25,480 bases of DNA, from positions 1 to 25,480 of IMG/VR virus record IMGVR_UViG_3300021962_000589. One strand, written 5' to 3'. Shown here piece after piece: positions 6,761-13,536 of this stretch; the stretch's first letter is position 1; each line of letters opens with the position of its first letter. The translations under genes and the position numbers were made by a program. The notes beneath the pieces were generated by a model. That model was not told where the DNA came from, made no database searches, and was given only the letters and a program-made list of their open reading frames with translations. Origin of the DNA: a virus.

Positions 6761-7723
6761 ATGGCAGTAGCTGTTTCTAGCGGTTATCCGCAATACTCCG
6801 CTTCTACAAGCGGTTCTAAATTCATCCCTGAGATCTGGTCAGGCAAGCTTCAAGTTAAGTTCTACAAATCTACAGTCTTGGCTGAGATCACGAACAACGA
6901 CTGGGAAGGCGAGATCAAAGGTTCTGGTGACAAGGTTCACATCCGTTCTATCCCAACAATCACAGTTCGTGATTACACAAAGGGCTTGAACCTAACAAAC
7001 GAAGTGCCTGAGAGCACACCAATCGAGTTGACGATCGACAAGGGAAAATACTTCTCTGTTGTTTGCGATGACGTTGATGAAGTTCAAGCAGACGTTCGTT
7101 TGATGGACATGTTCACTAACGACGCTTCTGAGCAAATGAAGATCGCAATCGACGGTAACGTTCTTCAAACAGCTTATGTTGATGCAGCTGCAGCTAACAA
7201 AGGCACAACTGCCGGCGCTATCTCTGGCAACATCAACTTAGGTACAGCTAACAACGCACGTGCAGTTACATCTACAAACGTTCTTGATTTGATCCTTGAC
7301 GCTGGTCAGGTATTGGACGAGCAAAACGTTCCTGAAGATGGTCGCTGGATGGTTATCACTCCTTGGATCGCAGCTTTGATCAAGAAGTCTGAGTTGCGCC
7401 AAGCGTATTTGACTGGTGATGACACATCTCCTTTGCGTAACGGCAAGATCGGTATGATCGACCGTTTCACATTGTATGTATCTAACAACTTGAAGACTCA
7501 ATCTGACAATGCTGGTACAACTGGCACAACAGCTGATGACTTCAACGGTACATACCTAATGGCTGGTACACGTGATGCGATTTCTTTCGCTTCACAAATC
7601 ACTAACGTTGAGACACTACGTTCACAAAGCACATTCGGTAACATCGTTCGTGGCTTGAACGTTTACGGCTTTGAAGTAGTTAAACCAGAAGCTTTGGTTA
7701 CTGCTTACGTAAAACGTGGCTAA
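6761..7723 (+). CDS. Major capsid protein (HK97 fold, P22/N4-like type)
   Basis: 320 residues. It forms the icosahedral shell. The start FIPEIWSGKLQVKFYKSTVL followed by GDKVHIRSIPTITVRDYTKG, and the segment VPEDGRWMVITPWIAALIKK, are characteristic of the phage coat family found after scaffold genes. It is preceded by a strong AGGAG (6750-6754, six bases before ATG) and a small 5-bp hairpin at 6724-6740. Codon use is visibly restricted (CGT, AAC, GGT, GCT, TTG dominate) and fits very high expression. It contains no CTCGAG, in contrast to most flanking genes. The transcript ends in a strong terminator 14 bases after the stop codon. No cleaved N-terminal delta domain is evident. Confidence 0.93.
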   Translation: MAVAVSSGYPQYSASTSGSKFIPEIWSGKLQVKFYKSTVLAEITNNDWEGEIKGSGDKVHIRSIPTITVRDYTKGLNLTNEVPESTPIELTIDKGKYFSVVCDDVDEVQADVRLMDMFTNDASEQMKIAIDGNVLQTAYVDAAAANKGTTAGAISGNINLGTANNARAVTSTNVLDLILDAGQVLDEQNVPEDGRWMVITPWIAALIKKSELRQAYLTGDDTSPLRNGKIGMIDRFTLYVSNNLKTQSDNAGTTGTTADDFNGTYLMAGTRDAISFASQITNVETLRSQSTFGNIVRGLNVYGFEVVKPEALVTAYVKRG

Positions 7724-7736
7724 TCAGTAGTAATGG

Positions 7737-7770
7737 AAGGGGTGGGAGAAATCCCGCCCCTTTTCTTTTT
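7737..7770 (+). terminator. Intrinsic terminator after the major capsid gene
   Basis: An 11-bp stem, 7737-7747 with 7752-7762 (one G-T pair), is closed by a GAAA tetraloop at 7748-7751 and followed by TTTTCTTTTT. This is the best terminator in the window. It would trim the capsid message and lower readthrough into the connector genes, helping to keep coat protein in excess. Confidence 0.93.
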
Positions 7771-7784
7771 ATATAGGGTAATGA

Positions 7785-8036
7785 ATGAAACTTTTAAAAC
7801 AAAAAGGATCCGGTGAGATATACGTTTGGTCAAAAGAATTGGCTGCACGTGCTGACATGGAAGATTTTGTGAAAGAGGTTCCTGTTGAGAATGTTCAAGT
7901 AGAGCAAGCTGACCAGGAAACTAAACCTGTTGAGGTAGTGAATGAAGAAGAAACCAGTGTGGGATCAACCCAACCCGAAGAAGCAAAGCCAGAAGCTAAG
8001 CCCAAAAGCAAAAGCACAAGCAAAGGCAAACGCTAA
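7785..8036 (+). CDS. Small acidic-then-basic unknown protein
   Basis: 83 residues. The first ~30 look folded (MKLLKQKGSGEIYVWSKELA), the middle (about 31-65) is a Glu/Val-rich disordered segment and the end is Lys/Ser-rich (KSKSTSKGKR). I do not recognise a family. Short proteins with this kind of N-terminus often follow capsid genes in phages and may be head accessory proteins. The last 95 bp also encode a second protein in the +1 frame (7942-8100), which probably explains the Lys/Glu/Pro/Ser composition of this tail. The ribosome binding site is weak and an ATG in another frame at 7781 is followed by a quick stop. Confidence 0.7.
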   Translation: MKLLKQKGSGEIYVWSKELAARADMEDFVKEVPVENVQVEQADQETKPVEVVNEEETSVGSTQPEEAKPEAKPKSKSTSKGKR

Positions 8037-8100
8037 GGCGGCAGGCAGACCCTACCCGAACCTGGTTGACAACATGAACGCAGCCAAGAAGGGCAAGTGA
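7942..8100 (+). CDS. 52-residue basic protein, nested out of frame
   Basis: ATG 7942, 52 codons, TGA 8098-8100. It is in the +1 frame relative to the gene at 7785-8036 and overlaps its last 95 bp. A good ribosome binding site (GAGG 7932-7935) lies six bases before the ATG, inside the other gene. The product starts MKKKPVWDQPNPKK, continues with a Lys/Ala-rich helix and ends AAGRPYPNLVDNMNAAKKGK. I remember short phage proteins with the same layout (PVWD near the start, then KAxAKAxAKxAGRPYPNLVDN) encoded after capsid genes, which supports real coding; their function is unknown to me. Its stop codon overlaps the next ATG (TGATG), giving an unbroken coupled chain. The basic helix could bind DNA or RNA in the head. 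Confidence 0.75.
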   Translation: MKKKPVWDQPNPKKQSQKLSPKAKAQAKANAKAAGRPYPNLVDNMNAAKKGK

Positions 8101-8411
8101 TGAAGGCATCAAACGTCAAGAAGGAAGGCGGCAAGCTCGTCTATCGAGGCGAAGAATTTGCTGGCTTCAATAAACCAAAGAAAGACACCAGCGGCGGCAA
8201 GACCAAGAAGGTAGTGCTAGCCAAGAAAGGTGATGAAGTGAAGTTGATTCGTTACGGTCACAAAGACTACGAAGACTTCACGCAACACAAGGACCCCGAG
8301 CGTCGCAAGAACTATCTCAAGCGCTCTGGTGGTATCAAAGATAAAAGCGGGAATCTGACCAAGGATGACCCATTCAGTGCCAACTACTGGGCACGTAAGG
8401 ATTTGTGGTAA
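8100..8411 (+). CDS. Basic conserved-looking phage protein, unknown function
   Basis: 103 residues from ATG 8100, whose A is the last base of the preceding TGA. An in-frame GTG at 8097 is one codon earlier and less likely. Strongly basic. The C-terminal half (KKGDEVKLIRYGHKDYEDFT … ERRKNYLKRSGGIKDK … DPFSANYWARKDLW) matches a small phage protein type I remember with a V-x-L-I/V-R-F/Y-G start and a terminal FSANYWARK-x-LW, without known role. Position among head and connector genes suggests a minor capsid or DNA-binding protein. The C-terminal AAGGA at 8398-8402 also serves as ribosome binding site for the next gene. Confidence 0.8.
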   Translation: MKASNVKKEGGKLVYRGEEFAGFNKPKKDTSGGKTKKVVLAKKGDEVKLIRYGHKDYEDFTQHKDPERRKNYLKRSGGIKDKSGNLTKDDPFSANYWARKDLW

Positions 8412-8737
8412 TGGCAACTTTCCAAAACGTAATCGATAGCGCACGAGTAGATCTGCAGGATGCTGACAAGGTTCGCTATTCAGACGCACAACTACTCGAG
8501 TATGCAAACGATGGCGTTCAGGAGGGCTTTCGTTATCGCCCCGACTTCCTACTAGGGCAGTTTGGCGCAGCGGCCACTATCTATGTAGCTGGTAGCACGG
8601 TGCCGTTTCCTACGCAGTATCAGATGCTATTGAAGCACTATGTCATTGGTCGTGCGGAGTTGCGTGACGATGAGTACTCGCAAGACGGCAGAGCCGCAGT
8701 GCTCCTTGGTCGCTTTGAAAAGGAGCTTAAGAAGTGA
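8411..8737 (+). CDS. Head-tail adaptor protein (DUF6682-like)
   Basis: 108 residues from ATG 8411, which overlaps the previous stop (TAATG) and has AAGGA eight bases upstream. The N-terminal helix with ARVDLQDADKVRYSDAQLL, followed by YANDGVQEGFRYRPDFL, is the hallmark of the phage adaptor family I know as DUF6682. These proteins form the first ring below the portal. The rest (…VPFPTQYQMLLKHYVIGRAE…, then a C-terminal helix FEKELKK) fits the helical bundle expected of an adaptor. It overlaps the next gene by four bases (GTGA). Confidence 0.78.
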   Translation: MATFQNVIDSARVDLQDADKVRYSDAQLLEYANDGVQEGFRYRPDFLLGQFGAAATIYVAGSTVPFPTQYQMLLKHYVIGRAELRDDEYSQDGRAAVLLGRFEKELKK

Positions 8738-9384
8738 GCACAGCACACACAGAATTCCTCGACTACGTATTGCCTCACGTGCCAGGTTGCACGCCTGAGA
8801 TGGCTCTACTCGAGATCAAGAACACAATCATTGATTTCTGCGAGAAGAGCTTGATTCTCCAGGTTGACCACGATCCAGTGAACGCTATTGCCGGAATCAT
8901 GGATTACGACCTCGAGCCCCCAAAAGATTACCTTGTCACCAAGATCATGAAGGTCTGGTACAAGGGTCAAGAACTAGATGGCGAATCTCCTGACGAGATT
9001 AAGACTCCATCTGTATACAACCAGAACTCTGGCTACGTTGTTAATCGTGGCGACCCCAGGTTGTATCTCCAAAAAGACGCACGTAGCTTCTCGGTATACC
9101 CAATACCAGTAGAGACAGCTGCTCGTTCCCTAACCTTGCGTGTGGCACTGAAACCCACACGATCAGCACAAACCATTGACGATCTTATTTTCGAAGAATA
9201 TGCGGAGATCATTGGTCACGGTGCAATCACACGCTTGGCCCTATCCCCTGGCAAACCCTATACCGAGCCAAGACTAGCTGCAGCCCGCAACGGACTGTAT
9301 GTAGCGGGCTTGAACGTCGCTCGTGATCGAGCACAGAAGGGCTATGTCAGACAAAGCAAACACGTGAAGATGAGGCGGATCTGA
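8734..9384 (+). CDS. Tail connector / tubular protein A-like structural protein
   Basis: 216 residues, starting with GTG 8734 and AGGAG at 8721-8725. Mixed alpha/beta: an N-terminal helical part (TEFLDYVLPHVPGCTPEMAL … IKNTIIDFCEKS), a central strand-rich part with a YLVTKIMKVWYKGQELDGES segment and a helical C-terminus rich in Arg. The order adaptor, then a ~200-residue connector with an early ‘CP…ALxxIR/K…FCE’ pattern, is common in podoviruses, where the second protein sits at the head-tail interface, comparable in place to T7 gp11. I am fairly sure it is a head-tail or tail structural protein and less sure of the exact homology. It is coupled to the next gene through TGATG. Confidence 0.65.
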   Translation: MSTAHTEFLDYVLPHVPGCTPEMALLEIKNTIIDFCEKSLILQVDHDPVNAIAGIMDYDLEPPKDYLVTKIMKVWYKGQELDGESPDEIKTPSVYNQNSGYVVNRGDPRLYLQKDARSFSVYPIPVETAARSLTLRVALKPTRSAQTIDDLIFEEYAEIIGHGAITRLALSPGKPYTEPRLAAARNGLYVAGLNVARDRAQKGYVRQSKHVKMRRI

Positions 9385-9716
9385 TGGCTGAAAAGATTAA
9401 ATTAGTACAAGGCGACACAAGACCTGCGCTCATTGTTACGTTAACCGATGAGAACACTGGTAACCCAATTACATTGACTGGTGCCTCGGTAAGTTTGTTT
9501 TTCCGTGCGGTTGGTGGTTCAAGCGTGCTATCGACCTTGCCCGGCACAGTAACTGATGCGGCAAATGGTGTAGTGGCTTTCTATTGGGCATCTGTTCCAA
9601 CATCTTTGAATGTTGATGCTGGTGACTATGAGGGCGAGGTTCAAATAACTTTCTCTGACGGACAAATCCAAACTGTTTACGACCTACTAAAATTCAAGGT
9701 TAGAGAGGACTTCTGA
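9384..9716 (+). CDS. BppU N-terminal-like domain protein (tail/baseplate component)
   Basis: 110 residues, predicted all-beta. The pattern QGDTRPALIVTLTDENTGNP, then LTGASVSLFFRAVGG … GVVAFYW … DAGDYEGEVQITFSDGQIQT … LLKFKVRED resembles the immunoglobulin-like N-terminal domain of BppU/DUF2479-type baseplate proteins, which in other phages link receptor-binding proteins to the tail. Here it is a stand-alone domain gene, a form I remember from many podoviruses. It starts within the stop of the connector gene and ends within the start of the 18-residue-repeat protein, so it may work with that protein as a fibre or tail-spike attachment piece. Confidence 0.6.
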   Translation: MAEKIKLVQGDTRPALIVTLTDENTGNPITLTGASVSLFFRAVGGSSVLSTLPGTVTDAANGVVAFYWASVPTSLNVDAGDYEGEVQITFSDGQIQTVYDLLKFKVREDF

Positions 9717-10798
9717 TGAACCAGATACGTGCAAGCGTATCGGTCCTCGACATCCGTGTTGATCAAGTCTATGTCATCCCATTGGCGGCTGTCAGTTACA
9801 TACTGCTGAGAGCTGATGCGGACCTGGATCAAACAGGTCGATACCCATACGTTAGTGACTTTATTGCGGTACTGGATGTACCAGCCTTTGCAGTAATCAA
9901 GGCGTTAGCAGACTCTGCAAGCTTCTCTGATCAAGCCTCGTTTGAGGTTGAGAAGTCGCTAGAGGATTCGTTCTCGTTATCGGATAACTTTGTCTTCTTG
10001 ATCACATTCATCCGTGATTTTGCAGACAGCTTTTCAACATCTGATGCCAAGGTCGTTTCATACGCCAAGGCAGTAGCTGAGTCTGTTGTTGCTTCCGAAT
10101 CGGTTGGCAAAGACATTTCCAAAGCATTGGCAGACATTGCCTTGATGCGAGATGACGCAGACTTGTTCGATAGCTTTGCGTACACATTCTCAAAGGCAAC
10201 GGCTGAGATAGTTACTGCATCAGATGCACAAACCGTATCTGTTGCGAAAGCGGCGTCTGAGTCCGTTACGGTTTCGGAGAGCTCCACCAAAGACATTGGC
10301 AAGGGAGCCTCTGATACCCAAGCGGTGACTGATGCACAGTCGTTGGGTTATGCAAAGGCTTCTGAAGACACGGCAACTGCGGCAGATGTCTTTAACCGAG
10401 TAGTTTCTTATGTGCGAGACACAGCTGATTCACTCGCTGCATCTGACACGTTCTCGAGCAGCTATCAAAAGCCAGCGTCCGACACAACAACCGTATCCGA
10501 CTCCTCGAGTCTAGACATCGGTAAGGGTGCGGTTGATACCCAATTAATAGCTGACAGTCTTTCATTCAACCTGGCTCTCGCTTATGCGGACACAGCCAGC
10601 TTGACTGAGGTTGTTTCTATAGCGGCAGACAAACCATTTGCCGATACATCTACCGTTGTTGATGACGATAGCTTTGAATTCAATAAAGGGCTGGCGGATA
10701 CAACCAGTGCTACCGACTCGTTCTCATACGTGAAGGTAAGCGTTGAGTCGTTCCTGTTCAACGTCAAGACTCTTAACAGTGCGGTAATGAACGGGTAA
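9716..10798 (+). CDS. 18-residue repeat protein (structural, tail-associated)
   Basis: 360 residues. After an N-terminal domain (1-62: ASVSVLDIRVDQVYVIPLAA…) come about 15 tandem repeats of mostly exactly 18 residues, with approximate pattern xxA-D/E-[ST]-x-x-x-[ST]-D-x-x-S-x-x-x-x-K. Clear units are GASDTQAVTDAQSLGYAK and PASDTTTVSDSSSLDIGK. A fixed 18-residue period rich in Asp/Ser/Thr with one Lys per unit suggests a repetitive rod, such as a beta-solenoid or extended fibre. Similar ‘ADS-x-x-x-SDSF’ repeat proteins occur among virion genes of many aquatic phages by memory, with no role I can name. Ribosome binding site GAGAGGA lies before ATG 9716, which overlaps the previous stop. Repeat number could vary between relatives by slippage. 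Confidence 0.8.
   Translation: MNQIRASVSVLDIRVDQVYVIPLAAVSYILLRADADLDQTGRYPYVSDFIAVLDVPAFAVIKALADSASFSDQASFEVEKSLEDSFSLSDNFVFLITFIRDFADSFSTSDAKVVSYAKAVAESVVASESVGKDISKALADIALMRDDADLFDSFAYTFSKATAEIVTASDAQTVSVAKAASESVTVSESSTKDIGKGASDTQAVTDAQSLGYAKASEDTATAADVFNRVVSYVRDTADSLAASDTFSSSYQKPASDTTTVSDSSSLDIGKGAVDTQLIADSLSFNLALAYADTASLTEVVSIAADKPFADTSTVVDDDSFEFNKGLADTTSATDSFSYVKVSVESFLFNVKTLNSAVMNG
9902..10750 (+). repeat. About fifteen degenerate 54-bp coding repeats
   Basis: Codons about 63-344 of the gene are built from ~54-bp units encoding the 18-residue pattern. DNA identity between units is modest, so the array is old or under amino-acid level selection. Two CTCGAG palindromes (10453 and 10504) fall in neighbouring units 51 bp apart. 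Confidence 0.75.
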
Positions 10799-10827
10799 CA
10801 ACAAACTTATTTAACAAGGAGAAGTAA

Positions 10828-11268
10828 ATGTTTCAAGAAGAATTGAAGATGACAGGTGCTCTTAAGATTGAAGTTTTCAATCCTGACGGCTCCATTAAAG
10901 AAACACGTGACATCAAGAACTTGGTTGTCACAACAGGCAAAGGTTTTATTGCTAGCCGTATGGTTGGTACAGCAGCTGCCGTGATTAGTCACATGGCTGT
11001 TGGTACTGGTGCTACTGCTGCTGCAGCTGGCGACACAGCGCTAGGCTCAGAGTCAGCTCGAGTAGCCATCACATCTGGTACAGCTTCTGGTGTGGTTGCG
11101 ACTTACGTTGCCACGTTCCCAGCTGGTACAGGTACTGCAGCTCTAACAGAAGCCGGTCTATTGAACGCAGGTAGCGCAGGCACATTGCTATGCCGCACAG
11201 TGTTCTCTGTGATCAACAAGGGCGCTAACGACGCTATGACAGTTACTTGGACAGTAACAGTATCTTAA
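10828..11268 (+). CDS. Tail fibre-associated protein, unknown function
   Basis: 146 residues, Ala/Gly/Thr-rich and predicted beta-rich. The start LKIEVFNPDGSIKETRDIKN, followed by LVVTTGKGFIASRMVG and a central HMAVGTGATAAA segment, matches a protein type I remember from phage fibre regions (‘N-DG-x-V… NLVVTTGK-x-x-IA’). It may be a fibre shaft piece or a small decoration protein. Good ribosome binding site AAGGAG at 10816-10821 before ATG 10828. It sits between the repeat protein and the S74 fibre gene with its own translation signal, so it is not simply coupled. The exact role is not known to me. Confidence 0.75.
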   Translation: MFQEELKMTGALKIEVFNPDGSIKETRDIKNLVVTTGKGFIASRMVGTAAAVISHMAVGTGATAAAAGDTALGSESARVAITSGTASGVVATYVATFPAGTGTAALTEAGLLNAGSAGTLLCRTVFSVINKGANDAMTVTWTVTVS

Positions 11269-11286
11269 TTAATCTAGGAGCCGGAA

Positions 11287-12279
11287 ATGGCAGTTAAATT
11301 TTCTAATAACGCCTCGGCAACGCTGGCGTCTTCGATCAACAACTCAGTGACAACAATCGCTGTTACGTCTGGTCAGGGTGCGCTGTTTCCGTCTCTTGCT
11401 GCTGGCGAATTCTTCTTTGCGACCCTGGTTGATTCGAGTAACAACCTAGAAATCGTTAAGGTAACAGCTCGAGCTGCAGACTCCTTGACTGTGACACGTG
11501 CCCAAGATGGAACGTCAGCTCGTGCATACACAGCTGGTGACCGTCTTGAGTTGCGTCCTGTTGCTGCATCGTTCGATACGATGGCCCAGACAGATAAGGC
11601 TCAAACCTTCTCTGCTATTCAAACATTCAGTCAGACGATTGTCGGTAGCATCAACGGTAATGCAGCGACAGTAACCGACGGTGTTTACATAAGTGGCTCA
11701 CAAACAATCACGGGCGCCAAGACATTTAGTGGTGGCATCACATCTACTGGTGTGAGCTCATTAACCCTTAGATCTCCTGGTGACCTGGATACAACTGGCG
11801 CCATGTACGTGTCTTTCCAAGACTCTTCCACCGGATCAAGCGTAGAGCGTGGTTGGATTGGTTTTGGAGAGGCTAACGGCAACCTCGGAATGTCGAACGC
11901 CGTCTCCGGCAAACCAATTAAGTTTTACGTCTCTGGTGGCAACTACACCATGGACGCATCTGGAAACTTCACGGCTTCTGGCAACGTAACAGCCTACTCA
12001 GATGAGCGTCTCAAGAAAGATTGGGCGCCAGTTGGTGTTGACTTCGTAAGCAAGCTTGCACAAGTCAAGAGCGGCACCTACACACGCATCGACGGCGATC
12101 TTCGCCAGGCTGGTGTGTCAGCTCAAAGCCTACAAGAGGTTCTTCCTGAAACAGTTATGGAAGACATCGAAGGCACATTGTCTGTTGCTTACGGTAACGC
12201 CGCTTTAGTGTCAGCTGTTGAGTTAGCGAGAGAAGTTGTTGAACTTAAGAAGCGCTTAGAGGCATTGGAGGCTAAATAA
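11287..12279 (+). CDS. Tail fibre with C-terminal S74 intramolecular chaperone
   Basis: 330 residues. N-terminal domain (1-100) with TLASSINNSVTTIAVTSGQG … VTRAQDGTSARAYTAGDRLE, a module common at the start of phage fibres. Then a beta-rich shaft with TITGAKTFSGGI and a small head region (MYVSFQDSSTGSSVERGWIG). From about residue 230 to the end is the peptidase S74 chaperone domain: YSDERLKKD with Ser238-Asp239 at the usual self-cleavage site, then …AGVSAQSLQEVLPETV… and a C-terminal coiled coil (ELAREVVELKKRLEALEAK). The chaperone would trimerise the fibre and then cut itself off before Ser238, leaving ~237 residues in the virion. AGGAG at 11276-11280. The stop overlaps the start of the adhesin gene. 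Confidence 0.9.
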   Translation: MAVKFSNNASATLASSINNSVTTIAVTSGQGALFPSLAAGEFFFATLVDSSNNLEIVKVTARAADSLTVTRAQDGTSARAYTAGDRLELRPVAASFDTMAQTDKAQTFSAIQTFSQTIVGSINGNAATVTDGVYISGSQTITGAKTFSGGITSTGVSSLTLRSPGDLDTTGAMYVSFQDSSTGSSVERGWIGFGEANGNLGMSNAVSGKPIKFYVSGGNYTMDASGNFTASGNVTAYSDERLKKDWAPVGVDFVSKLAQVKSGTYTRIDGDLRQAGVSAQSLQEVLPETVMEDIEGTLSVAYGNAALVSAVELAREVVELKKRLEALEAK

Positions 12280-13169
12280 TGCCATTACCAAGTTCCGGAT
12301 CCATATCACTTAACGAAGTTAACGTAGAGCTTGGAGCGGCGGGCACGACAACTCGCTCTCTAAACGACTCTGCTGTTCGTACATTGTTTGGTGTAGCCAG
12401 CGGTGCGATCAGTATGAGTAACGGCTATGGCAAAGCAAACCGTGTCACAGTAAACATCACAATCTCGGCTAACACAGCCAACTACACGCTGAACACAGCG
12501 AAAGCAACTGGCTATTCTGCAGGTAGGACTGACGTCATCCTGACAATCAATAGCGGCGTAATCGTATCGTCTGGTTCCACAGGTACTGCAGCTTTCATCG
12601 TTGATACCTCATGGGCTGCTGGCGACACAGTTCGTATCAACAACAACGGAACAATCCTTGGTCGAGGTGGTAACGGTGGTGCTGGTGGATACGCTATACC
12701 TGGCGCTGGAACCGGTGGTGGATTAGCCCTATCGGTTCAACGTGCTACTTCTATCAATAATGCCAACCGTATATCAGGCGGCGGTGGTGGTGGTGGTGGC
12801 GGTTCTTACGGCCTTGCCAACGGCAATGATGCGTCTGGCGGCGGCGGTGGTGGCGGTATTGGAAATGGATCGAACGGCCTTGGCGGTTCTGGCGCAGGAC
12901 ACGGCACAGCTGGCACATTGACCGCAAATGGCACCGGCGGAGCTGGAGGCCAAAGATATGTCGCTGGCACTGAATCTTCCCCAGACTTTTATGTTTACGG
13001 TGGCAGTGGTGGCAATGGAGGTACTTACGGATCTGCCGGAGCAGCCGGTGGTGGCGGAACACACCCTTACACGGCACCCGGGAACGGTGGTGGCGCTGGA
13101 GCTGCGGTGTCTGGCAACGGCAACATCACATGGATCGCAACAGGTACACGTAACGGTGGTATAGCTTAA
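12279..13169 (+). CDS. Glycine-rich adhesin, probable receptor-binding protein
   Basis: 296 residues. The N-terminal ~60 (SSGSISLNEVNVELG … LNDSAVRTLFGV … ISMSNGYGK) form a module I remember from many phage receptor-binding proteins and probably anchor it to the fibre or tail. A beta-rich middle (about 60-127) follows. From about residue 128 to 290 the protein is dominated by glycine runs (GGNGGAGG, nine Gly around 167-175, seven around 187-193, GGSGGNGG) separated by short variable loops. This alternation is the pattern of a polyglycine-II helix sandwich as in T4-like gp38 adhesins, where the loops touch the receptor. TAATG coupling to the S74 fibre suggests the two act together. The next gene could be its assembly factor. 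Confidence 0.82.
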   Translation: MPLPSSGSISLNEVNVELGAAGTTTRSLNDSAVRTLFGVASGAISMSNGYGKANRVTVNITISANTANYTLNTAKATGYSAGRTDVILTINSGVIVSSGSTGTAAFIVDTSWAAGDTVRINNNGTILGRGGNGGAGGYAIPGAGTGGGLALSVQRATSINNANRISGGGGGGGGGSYGLANGNDASGGGGGGGIGNGSNGLGGSGAGHGTAGTLTANGTGGAGGQRYVAGTESSPDFYVYGGSGGNGGTYGSAGAAGGGGTHPYTAPGNGGGAGAAVSGNGNITWIATGTRNGGIA

Positions 13170-13183
13170 TATTAGGAGTAAAA

Positions 13184-13534
13184 ATGCAATACATTATTAG
13201 AAGCTTTGATACAGAGCACGGTCAAATCACAGTTGAATATGAGGGCAAGTGGGTTTATGCCGTCGATCTTCCGGTTGAGAATGGCGCCTTTCCAGTTGGG
13301 GAAAGACTTGAGGAAGTAATTCAGGGCATGGCGCCCACATGGTTGTCGGAAAGACAGGCTAGCCTAGCTAGTACACCAGAAAACACTGAAGCAATTCAAG
13401 CTTTAGTGCAGCCATTTCCTCCTCAAGATGCTATGCCATCGTTCTCGGATTCACTGAGCGAAACGGCAAATAATGCAGATATTGAATTTATCACACAAGT
13501 AGTTAATGAAGTTTTGGCATCAAAAGGTCTATAA
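13184..13534 (+). CDS. Unknown protein after the adhesin; possible fibre assembly factor
   Basis: 116 residues. The first ~55 look like a small beta fold (QYIIRSFDTEHGQITVEYEG … VYAVDLPVENGAFPVGERLE). The middle is a helix and linker (PTWLSERQASL…) and the end is acidic and helical (DIEFITQVVNEVLASKGL). Proteins of this size directly after adhesin genes are often fibre assembly chaperones, and the start resembles small proteins I have seen behind fibre genes, but I cannot name a family. It has its own AGGAG (13174-13178) and ends two bases before the PP-loop enzyme gene, so it heads a coupled three-gene set with the enzyme and the cupin. Confidence 0.75.
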   Translation: MQYIIRSFDTEHGQITVEYEGKWVYAVDLPVENGAFPVGERLEEVIQGMAPTWLSERQASLASTPENTEAIQALVQPFPPQDAMPSFSDSLSETANNADIEFITQVVNEVLASKGL

Positions 13535-13536
13535 CC

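Noticed and set aside
7770-7778. TATATAGGG after the capsid terminator, resembling the end of a T7 promoter
   Set aside because: No similarity to the rest of a T7-type promoter and no repeat of the sequence at other gene starts.
12754-13077. His/Arg-rich and Thr/Ala-rich minus-strand frames
   Set aside because: Produced by GGT/GGC glycine runs of the adhesin read in reverse.
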